NCBI RefSeq assembly: GCF_030929615.1
Contig: NZ_JAVFVU010000027.1
Span: 62,001 to 126,000 of the forward strand
Origin: Dyadobacter sp. LHD-138
GTDB lineage: Bacteria > Bacteroidota > Bacteroidia > Cytophagales > Spirosomataceae
Length of the DNA stretch: 64,000 nt
Direction: 5' to 3'
Position 1 is the first letter of the stretch. The number at the start of each line of letters is the position of its first letter. Below the pieces are notes generated by a model. The model saw only the letters and a list, made by a program, of their open reading frames with translations, had not been told where the DNA came from and made no database searches. Shown piece after piece: positions 27,851-36,060 of the stretch. Position numbers and translations under genes: made by a program.

Positions 27851-29068
27851 ATGAAAAGAATCGCATTTTTAAGGCTCGCCACTTTTGCATCTTTTGCGCC
27901 TGGGATGCTTCTGATTGCTTGTAAAGATGATCAAAAAAAGCAAACCGCACAAGCCGGGCAGAAGACTTATACCTGTCCTATGCATCCACAGATAGTTCAG
28001 GACAAACCAGGCACCTGTCCGATCTGTGGGATGGACCTGGTGATTTTCGATAAAAGTAGTAAGGATGTCTCTATCACATTGGGCGAAAGCCAAGTAAAGT
28101 TAGCCAATATAACGACAATGGCAGTGGGCAGAGGCCTTTTGACCAATTCCAAAAGGCTTAATGGCCGGCTTGCGGTAAACCCTGACCAAACTGCTGTGGT
28201 ATCCAGCCGTGTGGCTGGGCGAATCCAGGTGCTATACTTCAAAGAAACCGGTGTGCCGGTAAGGAAAGGACAGCCACTTTATACAATATACTCTGAGCAG
28301 CTTTCCGCATTGCAGCAGGAATATTTGTTGGCATATGCCCAAATGAAGCAGTTCCCTTCGGACATCCGGTTTGGGGCCATTGAAAAGGCGGCCCGTCAAA
28401 AGCTACGGTTGTTTGATCAAAGTGAAGAAGATATACAAGACTTAATGGAAAACCAGAAGCAGGAGCCGTTTATTACGTATCGGGCACCGATTAGCGGCAC
28501 CATATCGGAGCTTTCGGTAACAGAAGGCCAATATGTGTCTGAGGGGAGCGTCGTACTTCGCCTGGAAGACTATTCTACTTTATGGGTGGAAGCCGACATT
28601 TATCCGGCAGAAGCGGCCAGCATCCATAGAGGGGAAAAAGTACAGGTTCAGGTGGCAGGCTGGGAAGATAAGCCCCAGCCGATGCGCATCGACTTCATTA
28701 TACCAGCAATTCAAAGTGGCAGTCAGCTGATGCAGGTCCGGGGGACTGTTCCAAACCCAGGCAATCGGTGGCAGCCAGGATTACAGGCCAATTTGATATT
28801 ACCCATTACGGGTACGATTAATACCATGACTTTACCTGTCGATGCCGTGATCCGTGACGCGAAAGGCGCGCACGTGTGGATCGAAACGAAGCCGGGCATT
28901 TTCCAGGCACGCATGGTATCGATTGGTATGCAAAATGCTGACCTGGTTGAAATTAAGGAAGGTATTGCCAAAGACGAGAAAGTGGTTGTTACGGGTGCTT
29001 ATCTTTTATACAGTGAATACGTACTGAAAAAGGGATCTGATCCTATGGCGCTGCATCTACATGAATAG
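27851..29068 (+). CDS. RND periplasmic adaptor with heavy-metal-binding head (CusB-like), second copy
   Basis: A 405-residue lipoprotein starting at MKRIAFLRL, five bases after the previous stop (LIAC lipobox near 23). The heavy-metal-binding head YTCPMHPQIVQDKPGTCPICGMDL is followed by a more canonical CusB layout than the first copy: VVSSRVAGRIQVLYFKETG, GQPLYTIYSEQLSALQQEYL, the hairpin, then APISGTISELSVTEGQYVSEG and ADIYPAEAASIHRGEKVQV. Two different adaptors in one operon suggest a hetero-oligomeric ring or one adaptor with a scavenging/transfer role (inference). Confidence 0.88.
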   Translation: MKRIAFLRLATFASFAPGMLLIACKDDQKKQTAQAGQKTYTCPMHPQIVQDKPGTCPICGMDLVIFDKSSKDVSITLGESQVKLANITTMAVGRGLLTNSKRLNGRLAVNPDQTAVVSSRVAGRIQVLYFKETGVPVRKGQPLYTIYSEQLSALQQEYLLAYAQMKQFPSDIRFGAIEKAARQKLRLFDQSEEDIQDLMENQKQEPFITYRAPISGTISELSVTEGQYVSEGSVVLRLEDYSTLWVEADIYPAEAASIHRGEKVQVQVAGWEDKPQPMRIDFIIPAIQSGSQLMQVRGTVPNPGNRWQPGLQANLILPITGTINTMTLPVDAVIRDAKGAHVWIETKPGIFQARMVSIGMQNADLVEIKEGIAKDEKVVVTGAYLLYSEYVLKKGSDPMALHLHE

Positions 29069-29096
29069 CCAATTTTTAACCATAAATTTTATTAAG

Positions 29097-29660
29097 ATGA
29101 AAAACGTAACCAAATGGGCAATGCCAGTGGCAATGATAGTATTTCTTTCGGCCTGTGGCAGCAAAAATGAAGAAAGCAACACCAGTTCCTATCAGGATTC
29201 AACAGCCCATGAGCACCATGAAGGCATGGATATGGGTGACAAAGAAACAGGTAAAGTCGAATTAAAAGATGATAAGCTTAATGCAGTCTACCAGCACTAT
29301 ATACATTTGACCACGGCCTTAATCAATTCAGACGTAGCAGAAGCAAAAATAGCTTCCAGTGCCATTGAAGCAGGTTTAGGCCAGATTTTAGAAAGTTCTT
29401 CCACATCAAAAATAGCTTCAAAAATTACAGAAGCCAAAGATATCGAAGAACAAAGGGGGCTGTATTCCTCACTAAGTAACGAGTTTATCCCCATGGTAAA
29501 AAAAGCGGGTTTAAGTAGGGGGGAGCTGTATGTTGATTTTTGCCCAATGGCCAATAAGGCTAAAGGGGCCTATTGGCTTTCAAACCAGAAGGAGATTAAA
29601 AATCCATATTTCGGTGATAAAATGATTTCCTGTGGAGAAGTAAAGGAAACGGTGAATTAA
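29097..29660 (+). CDS. DUF3347 domain lipoprotein
   Basis: A 187-residue lipoprotein (MIVFLSAC lipobox near 20) with a His/Met-rich linker (HEHHEGMDMGD) and a DUF3347 domain: LNAVYQHYIHLTTALINSD, a helical middle, and the closing GELYVDFCPMANKAKGAYWLSN with a CPM motif, NPYFGDKMISCGEV. DUF3347 proteins accompany Cus-type efflux and are thought to bind metal in the periplasm. The ATG at 29097 is chosen because it places the signal at the N-terminus; an earlier ATG at 29061 overlaps the preceding gene. Confidence 0.85.
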   Translation: MKNVTKWAMPVAMIVFLSACGSKNEESNTSSYQDSTAHEHHEGMDMGDKETGKVELKDDKLNAVYQHYIHLTTALINSDVAEAKIASSAIEAGLGQILESSSTSKIASKITEAKDIEEQRGLYSSLSNEFIPMVKKAGLSRGELYVDFCPMANKAKGAYWLSNQKEIKNPYFGDKMISCGEVKETVN

Positions 29661-29686
29661 ACCGAAGTTTGATCCCAGTAGTACCG

Positions 29687-29709
29687 GGTTCAGGGCATTG
29701 CCCTGAACC
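29687..29709 (+). terminator. Strong hairpin between DUF3347 and oxidase genes
   Basis: GGTTCAGGGC and GCCCTGAACC form a perfect 10-base stem with an ATT loop, followed by AATTTT. It lies 30 bases before the oxidase start, so it may partly terminate or protect the upstream message and lower expression of the downstream genes. Confidence 0.55.
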
Positions 29710-29739
29710 AATTTTCAACAATACTTAAAAGCACTTCTG

Positions 29740-32025
29740 ATGAAACTATTCACTATACTACTACTACTATTATTATGGCTGCCTGTTGTGGATGTTTTCG
29801 CGCAGCACCAGCATGGTGCCGGATCAGTCGGCCCGGCATCGGTAAAAAAACCACTTTTCGAAAACTCAAAAGCTGGCAAGGTCGAATACCATCTGTATGT
29901 AAATGACACATTAGCCAACATCAGTGGCAAAAGAAAGGTACCGGCACTTGCTGTAAATGGTCAGATCCCTGCACCGACCTTACATTTTACAGAGGGTGAC
30001 ACCGCCGTGATTCATGTCCATAATCTGATGCAGCATGAAACATCAATCCACTGGCATGGGCTGTTGCTACCCAATAAAGAAGATGGTGTACCTTATCTGA
30101 CAACAGCTCCTGTCGAGCCGGGAGGCGAATATACTTTTACATTCCCACTCATCCAAAGCGGTACGTTCTGGTACCATTCCCACACCATGCTCCAGGAGCA
30201 AAGTGGTTTATACGGTTCAATCGTAATCCAGCCCAGAAAAAAAATCTATGAAGTGGATAAGGAGTTTGTGCTTTTGTTATCAGACTGGACGGATGAGAAC
30301 CCCAGGCGTGTGCTGAATGCGTTGAAAAGGAATGATCCTGCAAGTGAGTGGTATTCCATTAAAAAAGGGTATGCCCAGAGCCTGGATAAGTTAATGCAGC
30401 ACAAAGGATTGAGCAACAGAATCAAGAATGGCTGGAAACGTATGCCGCCGATGGACCTGTCGGATGTTTATTATGCCGCATTTCTGGCCAATGGAAAACG
30501 CAAAGAAAGTATTCCGGATTTAAAACCGGGCGATAAAGTCCGGTTACGTGTCATTAACGGTTCGGCTTCGACCTATTTTTACCTCCACGGCGGGGCAGGG
30601 AAACTGGAATTGATTTCATCGGATGGGATCGACGTAAAGCCAATCAAAATAGACCGATTGCTGATGGGGATCGCTGAAACCTATGATTTTCTGTTGACGG
30701 TGCCGAAGGATAAAACCATTGAGTTCAGGGCAACTGCTCAGGATGTCTCCGGATTTGCTTCTTTATATCTGGGTAAAGGGGATACACTATCTGCCACACC
30801 TGTCCCCAGGCCAAACGTTTGGAATATGGATGAGATGATGATGGACATGTCTGTTAATTTTCCGGATAGAATGGGTCATTCCGATACGGACATGAACAAA
30901 ATGGACCACAGTAAAATGAATATGGAGCAGCCACCCAAGAAGGAGCCTGTTGCGAAGCCGGAAAAAGGCCATGAGGGTATGGATATGACCAAAATGGACC
31001 ATAGCAAAATGAATATGGAAGGTGTGGACCTGGTTAAAAACGACTCGCTGACGATATTCAATTATGATTTGTTAAGCGCAAAACAGGAAACAACTTTTGA
31101 TAGGTCAAAACTCAGAAGGACAGTTCACATAAAATTAACCGGTAGCATGTACCGCTATGTATGGTCGATGGATAATAAAGTTCTTTCGCAAGCCGATAAG
31201 ATAGAGATAAAAAAAGGTGAAATCGTGCAGTTCGAATTAGAGAATACCACGATGATGAACCACCCCATGCACTTGCATGGTCATTATTTTAGAGTGCTCA
31301 ATAAGAAAGGGGGTTTCTCTCCCTTAAAGCACACCCTGGATGTTCCTCCAATGACAAGCGTTACCATTGAATTTGATGCGACTGAGGAAAAAGATTGGTT
31401 TTTTCACTGTCACGTACTTTACCATATGATGAGTGGAATGGCCCGTATTGTTGGATATCAGGGAAGTACCCGTGATACATCTTTGGCCAGCTACCCGCTA
31501 AGAAATTTATTTAAGGAAGATAAAATGTGGTTTTTTTATGGCAGTATTGCTGCCAAATCACATATGGCAGAAGCGAAGGCTAATTTTATTAATAGAAGTA
31601 GTGCGATCCGGTTTGAAGGAAATTACAACTATGGTTCTCAATATGAGGCCAATATCAGTTACGAAAGATACATTGGAGACTGGCTGCGGCCCTACATTGG
31701 CTTTGGTGCCGTGAAACAGCGGTACTACAATATATTCAACGGGGAACAAACGTTTGCGCAGGATTTTGACTTGCCGGTAATTGGAGTCCGCTATACCCTT
31801 CCTTTTTTCATCGATGCAGATCTGCGTGTAAATTCAAATGGGCGTGTACGATTTGCGATGGAAGGGGAGGAATGGCTGTTGCCAAAACTTTTTTTCAACT
31901 GGCGTATCAACACCGATAAGGAATACCATCTGGACTTGGAATATATGCTTGGTAAATACATTTCCTTATCCGGAGGGTATGATTCCAGGTATAAACTGGG
32001 TGGGGGCTTATTAGTAAGGTTCTAA
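29740..32025 (+). CDS. Multicopper oxidase fused to an outer-membrane beta-barrel (CopA-CopB fusion)
   Basis: A 761-residue protein with a signal peptide ending at FAQ. The cupredoxin part shows all four copper-ligand motifs: HWHG, WYHSH, HPMHLHGH and HCHVLYHMMSGM. Between domains 2 and 3 lies a Met/His-rich tract (MDMTKMDHSKMNME type, about residues 365-440), as in CopA/PcoA Cu(I) oxidases. After the oxidase ends (about 590), residues 597-761 form alternating amphipathic strands ending in a terminal Phe (GGGLLVRF), like the CopB/PcoB outer-membrane barrel normally encoded as a separate gene. This would tether the oxidase to the outer membrane. The role is Cu(I) oxidation and copper sequestration. 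Confidence 0.88.
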   Translation: MKLFTILLLLLLWLPVVDVFAQHQHGAGSVGPASVKKPLFENSKAGKVEYHLYVNDTLANISGKRKVPALAVNGQIPAPTLHFTEGDTAVIHVHNLMQHETSIHWHGLLLPNKEDGVPYLTTAPVEPGGEYTFTFPLIQSGTFWYHSHTMLQEQSGLYGSIVIQPRKKIYEVDKEFVLLLSDWTDENPRRVLNALKRNDPASEWYSIKKGYAQSLDKLMQHKGLSNRIKNGWKRMPPMDLSDVYYAAFLANGKRKESIPDLKPGDKVRLRVINGSASTYFYLHGGAGKLELISSDGIDVKPIKIDRLLMGIAETYDFLLTVPKDKTIEFRATAQDVSGFASLYLGKGDTLSATPVPRPNVWNMDEMMMDMSVNFPDRMGHSDTDMNKMDHSKMNMEQPPKKEPVAKPEKGHEGMDMTKMDHSKMNMEGVDLVKNDSLTIFNYDLLSAKQETTFDRSKLRRTVHIKLTGSMYRYVWSMDNKVLSQADKIEIKKGEIVQFELENTTMMNHPMHLHGHYFRVLNKKGGFSPLKHTLDVPPMTSVTIEFDATEEKDWFFHCHVLYHMMSGMARIVGYQGSTRDTSLASYPLRNLFKEDKMWFFYGSIAAKSHMAEAKANFINRSSAIRFEGNYNYGSQYEANISYERYIGDWLRPYIGFGAVKQRYYNIFNGEQTFAQDFDLPVIGVRYTLPFFIDADLRVNSNGRVRFAMEGEEWLLPKLFFNWRINTDKEYHLDLEYMLGKYISLSGGYDSRYKLGGGLLVRF

Positions 32026-32176
32026 TCAAGGGGATTGTTTAACATGTGGCAGGATTTTCCTTCTAAGTTAAAACCCTGGCAGCAATACCAAGATTTCAAC
32101 GGGCTGACCAAAAGATGTTTGCTGCTGTCGGCCCTGAGTGCGTTTAAAGTTCCAGTTTTTAAACAAAATTAAATCA

Positions 32177-34210
32177 ATGGAAAATCACTACCACCACGAG
32201 CATCATCCAAAAGAGCCAGTGGAAAGCATGCATGCTATGTCGGAATCTTCTCATGACCAGGGCCATGACAAACATGCTGGACATCACACAGAAGATTTTC
32301 TTAAACGCTTCTGGATCTGTCTGGCCATCACCGTGCCGATCCTTTTGCTATCGCATATGATCCAGCAGTGGGCTGGGTTTAACTGGAAGTTTGCAGCTGA
32401 TCAATATGTGCTTTTGACACTAAGTACGATTATGTATTTTTATGGGGGCTGGCCGTTTCTGATGGGCCTTGTCAGGGAGCTGAAAAGCAGGCAGCCTGGC
32501 ATGATGACGCTGGTAGCGGTTGCGATCACGACGGCCTATGTATACAGTGTTGCCGTGGTTTTTGGGCTGGAAGGTATGGACTTCTTTTGGGAGCTTGCTA
32601 CTCTGATTGATATCATGCTGATCGGGCATTGGCTGGAAATGAAATCCCAGATGGCGGCTTCACAGGCCTTGGAATCGCTGGTGGCTTTGCTTCCATCCGT
32701 GGTGCATGTTCAGAAGGATCATCAGGTAACAGACATTCCGTTAAAAGACCTTCGCAGCGGTGATGTGTTGCTTATAAAGCCTGGTGAAAAAATACCGGCT
32801 GACGGTGTGATCCTTGAAGGTAGTTCCTATGTGAATGAAAGTATGCTGACCGGTGAAAGCGTTCCAGTCCAGAAACAGAAAGATGACAAAGTCATAGCAG
32901 GTGCAGTTAATAGTGATGGCGTTCTTAAGATTCATGTAACCTATGCGGGCGATGATACTTATCTGCAAAAAGTCATTAGTATGGTTAGAACAGCCCAGGG
33001 AGCTAAATCAAATACACAGAATTTAGCTGATAAAGTGGCTGGATGGTTAACGCTGGTTTCCATTACTGTTGGCGTGGTCACTTTTATTGTTTGGTCTATT
33101 GCTGGCAAGGATCTTGCGTTTGCTTTGGAAAGAATGGTTACAGTCATGGTAACTTCTTGCCCGCATGCATTAGGCGTTGCTATTCCTTTGGTCATTGCTA
33201 TTTCAACTACACTATCTGCAACACACGGTCTTTTGATCCGGAACCGCACTGCTTTTGAAAATGCCCGTAAGCTTACCACTATTATTTTCGATAAGACGGG
33301 CACACTGACCCAAGGCTCTCATGAAATCCAGCAGATTATATCCATTGATGATCAGTATTCACCTGATCAGATCTTACAGTATGCCGGGGCAATTCAGCAA
33401 AACTCTGAACATCATATCGCGCATGGGGTCATGCGTAAGCTAAAAGAGAAAGGATTAGAGCTGTGGCCTTCGACAGAGTTTAGTTATATGCAGGGAGTTG
33501 GCGTAGCAGGTACAGTAAACGATACAAAGGTTGTTGCTGCGGGCCCCAATTACTTCAAACAGGAAAGCAAACAGGTACCAGCTATTCCGGATCAAGTAGA
33601 CCAGGCTACTGACACGGTGAACTTTGTACTTATTGATGGCAAGGTTGTTGGCTTGATCACTTTTGCTGATAGCATCAGAGAAAGTGCAGCCCAGGCCATC
33701 GCTGAATTGCAAAAGATGAACATTAAAACATTCCTTTTAACAGGGGATAATGAGAAGATTGCAGAAGCCGTAAGCAAAAGACTAAACATGGACGGCTATC
33801 TGGCTAATGTACTGCCGCATCAAAAGCAGGATAAGGTTAAGGAATTTCAGAATAAAGGAGAAATTGTTGCCATGACCGGCGATGGAGTAAATGATGCACC
33901 TGCTCTTGCACAGGCTGATGTTGGTATTGCCATTGGTTCCGGAACAGATGTTGCAGCTGAAACAGCGGATATCATCCTGGTAAACAGTGACCCGATGGAT
34001 GTGGTGCATATGATCACATTTGGCAGGGTTACTTATAGAAAAATGGTGCAGAACCTGGCTTGGGCAATAGGTTATAATGTGATTGCCATACCATTGGCTG
34101 CCGGTGTTTTGTATCCCTCTTTCATGTTAAACCCGGCAATGGGGGCAGTCCTGATGAGCGCATCCACCATTGTGGTTGCAGTTAATGCAAAGCTATTGAG
34201 GGTAAAATAG
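32177..34210 (+). CDS. copB: CopB-type copper/silver-translocating P-type ATPase
   Basis: A 677-residue P1B-ATPase from the ATG at 32177 (MENHYHHEHH); an ATG at 32138 would add 13 residues. It has no HMA domain but a His/Met-rich N-terminal tail (HHEHHPKE, HDQGHDKHAGHH). The membrane metal site is CPH (328-330, TSCPHALGVAIPLV), the P1B-3 signature associated with Cu(II)/Cu(I)/Ag(I), and not CPC. The catalytic set is complete: TGES at 225-228, phosphorylated D372 in DKTGTLTQ, and GDGVNDAPAL near the end. It should expel copper from the cytoplasm. It is the last gene of the cluster; the 150-base gap before it has no terminator. Confidence 0.92.
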   Translation: MENHYHHEHHPKEPVESMHAMSESSHDQGHDKHAGHHTEDFLKRFWICLAITVPILLLSHMIQQWAGFNWKFAADQYVLLTLSTIMYFYGGWPFLMGLVRELKSRQPGMMTLVAVAITTAYVYSVAVVFGLEGMDFFWELATLIDIMLIGHWLEMKSQMAASQALESLVALLPSVVHVQKDHQVTDIPLKDLRSGDVLLIKPGEKIPADGVILEGSSYVNESMLTGESVPVQKQKDDKVIAGAVNSDGVLKIHVTYAGDDTYLQKVISMVRTAQGAKSNTQNLADKVAGWLTLVSITVGVVTFIVWSIAGKDLAFALERMVTVMVTSCPHALGVAIPLVIAISTTLSATHGLLIRNRTAFENARKLTTIIFDKTGTLTQGSHEIQQIISIDDQYSPDQILQYAGAIQQNSEHHIAHGVMRKLKEKGLELWPSTEFSYMQGVGVAGTVNDTKVVAAGPNYFKQESKQVPAIPDQVDQATDTVNFVLIDGKVVGLITFADSIRESAAQAIAELQKMNIKTFLLTGDNEKIAEAVSKRLNMDGYLANVLPHQKQDKVKEFQNKGEIVAMTGDGVNDAPALAQADVGIAIGSGTDVAAETADIILVNSDPMDVVHMITFGRVTYRKMVQNLAWAIGYNVIAIPLAAGVLYPSFMLNPAMGAVLMSASTIVVAVNAKLLRVK

Positions 34211-34219
34211 AAGTACACT

Positions 34220-34390
34220 ATGACAAACGAGCAATTTGATGAGATGATCAAAATCAAGTTAACGTCCTTTCTGCCTATGTACCAATGCAAGAATTGGCTT
34301 GATTTAAACCAGATGCTTACCAGGTATAGACATAAATGTCTAAGACGGAACATGAGCCGCCCTCGGAGGAGCAAATTGGACCGCTTTTGA
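34220..34390 (+). CDS. Possible small protein of 56 residues, unrecognised
   Basis: This short frame starts with ATG ten bases after the ATPase stop: TNEQFDEMIKIKLTSFLPMY, then QCKNWLDLNQMLTRYRHKC and an Arg-rich tail. It begins plausibly like a folded protein but the end (MSRPRRSKLDRF) looks like random readthrough, so it may be the head of a truncated gene at the right border of the copper cluster. No family recognised. The following 280 bases up to 34673 show nothing further. Confidence 0.3.
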   Translation: MTNEQFDEMIKIKLTSFLPMYQCKNWLDLNQMLTRYRHKCLRRNMSRPRRSKLDRF

Positions 34391-34673
34391 AAGGTGTAAT
34401 TAGGTAGCTGTAATTGTTGAAGTTTGTGTGGTGCTGACTTGAACCATGGCTGTAGTTGCCCGATAAATGATGGAGAACCGGCGAATCCAAATGCTCCAAG
34501 TCATCCTATCCTTTTGCAGGTAATCTGAAAAAGGTAGTGATTGATTTTTAGTGAATTCTCCAAATTATTTCAGAAGGTGGTATTTTGAGAGTGATTCATA
34601 AAAGGATAAAAAGAGGCTGCCCTTTTGAGACAACTTCTTTTTGTTTGACATCTGATTCAATACGCAATTTTTA

Positions 34674-35126
34674 TCAGTTCAAAATTTTCATTACAAAACG
34701 AGGTAAGATCATTAAGGCCATGACACCTGTCACGACGATAGTGATTGTAACAAACAGCCATCTTCTTTCCTCTACTTTATCCATTCTTGTTACTTCGTAC
34801 TTTTTAAGTTCTTTAAATAGCAAAAACATAACAATTGCCAAAGGAGAAAAAAAAGCTATTGTTGTCAATATTTTGGGCAGAAGATGAGCCGCTCTTAATA
34901 ACTCAATAACTGAAAATCCATGTAGATACTTTTTTAAAACTATGTCAATAATTATCCACAAGGCCATGTAATGGAGCACAAATAGTGTTGACATCGATAA
35001 TCGATAATCAATATTTTTCGATCCCGAATTTTTGCTTGCCCGGGTATAGAAAAAATCTCTTAGGTTGATGAAAAAAAATAACATGGTTTTTGTATTAGTG
35101 TTATTAAAATTAATCAAGGTCGTCAT
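34674..35126 (-). CDS. Small integral membrane protein of unknown function
   Basis: A 150-residue protein with three hydrophobic helices (about 46-64, 83-104 and 125-145) separated by charged loops, including FKELKKYEVTRMDKVEERR. The N-terminus is rich in Asn/Thr. No recognisable family motif. It is encoded opposite to the copper cluster and converges with it. Composition is AT-rich and unlike the neighbouring copper genes. Confidence 0.6.
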   Translation of the reverse strand: MTTLINFNNTNTKTMLFFFINLRDFFYTRASKNSGSKNIDYRLSMSTLFVLHYMALWIIIDIVLKKYLHGFSVIELLRAAHLLPKILTTIAFFSPLAIVMFLLFKELKKYEVTRMDKVEERRWLFVTITIVVTGVMALMILPRFVMKILN

Positions 35127-35334
35127 AAACGGCCATCCGAATTGAAGCTGTACCAGGAGCTACGGCTAACCAGAATGAGTTAAAAACAAGTCCCGTAAAC
35201 CCAACGCCCATACAATTGTTTTCACCTGATCCCAAGTGGATAGACTATTCCAGTCATAGTCGGCATCACTCTAAACGACCAAAATCTCCTTTCCATCAAT
35301 ACCCAAACAACAATGCCAACGCTTCAGTCCAAAA

Positions 35335-35604
35335 CTACGGCAGCAGGGTAAAAACCTTCACTTCAGCACCCATAATTTTTGCAAGACCGTCAGCAAGTGT
35401 CAGGTTCCAATCCAAGATGCTCATTGACATTCCAGTCGCCTTAAAAAAATCATAACGTTGATTCAAAAGTGACTGTTGACTTCCGTCTTTAATAAGAGCA
35501 TCTTGGATAATATAGTTTGGTATCAAAAACACCTGTTCTGTGTCAGGAATGTTGACTCCTTTCGCGCTGGATGAGCCTCCATAAAAAGCCCCTCCATTTT
35601 ACGC
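35335..35604 (-). pseudogene. C-terminal fragment of an unidentified gene
   Basis: The minus strand has a continuous frame of about 88 codons without a proper start, running GGAFYGGSSSAKGVN, NIPDTEQVFLIPNYIIQDAL, DFFKATGMSMSILDWNLTLA and DGLAKIMGAEVKVFTLLP before a stop. The ordered, non-random sequence suggests the tail of a real protein whose 5' part is lost. No family can be named. Confidence 0.4.
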
Positions 35605-35671
35605 TCACTCCACCAAAAGAAATTCAACAACAAATGGCTGTCTGAAAAATGGGGTACATACACTTAAAGGG

Positions 35672-35696
35672 GCCAGCAGGTATGCTGGCTTTTTTT
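35672..35696 (+). terminator. Rho-independent terminator
   Basis: GCCAGCA and TGCTGGC pair around a GGTA loop, followed by seven T. No intact plus-strand gene precedes it, so the unit it once ended has been lost. Confidence 0.75.
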
Positions 35697-35850
35697 AAGG
35701 CAAACTTGAACTGACTTGGATGGCTCAAGTGTAACAGCGCTGGCTCCATGCCTAATTGATGAGTTTGAGTCTTTTTTTAACATGAAGTGGTTTGCGGTTG
35801 AGTTTAATTCGTGTTTGATCGTAGAAGTATCTATCAATACATCACAATAG

Positions 35851-35910
35851 TTGTAACAAAATTGCTATAAACTCGCAAATATAGCTACAAGTTCAAGGTG
35901 TATTTGCGAC
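35851..35910. promoter_or_regulatory. Candidate operator elements upstream of the giant surface protein
   Basis: TTGTAACAAAATTGCTATA (35851-35869) shares CAAAATTGCTA with the element at 14161. TTTGCGAC (35903-35910) is the reverse complement of its GTCGCAAA core. Both lie 150-210 bases before the start at 36061. This links the surface protein to the regulator cluster by sequence similarity only. Confidence 0.45.
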
Positions 35911-36060
35911 GGTGGATTAGAGTATCTGCTGTTAATTTTAACAGCGAAATTGTGTTGGGTTCGTTGGAGATCAATTCCCGTAATTCTTCCTCCTATCAGA
36001 CTCGCTCACAGAAGCAGCGATTTATTCTGAATTATACAATTCACCAAACTAATGCCATTT

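Larger units (their letters stand above)
35127..36060. other. Intergenic region with a gene remnant, terminator and upstream elements
   Basis: About 930 bases without an intact gene. Contents seen: a minus-strand C-terminal gene fragment (35335-35604), a strong terminator (35672-35696), and operator-like elements (35851-35910) before the giant surface-protein gene. Confidence 0.5.

Noticed and set aside
30840..31020. Met/His-rich tract considered as a separate small metal peptide
   Set aside because: It is in frame inside the oxidase and is a known feature of CopA/PcoA-type proteins.
35216..35455. 79-codon plus-strand frame
   Set aside because: It overlaps the more protein-like minus-strand remnant and is rich in Ser/His/Pro, as expected for a shadow frame.
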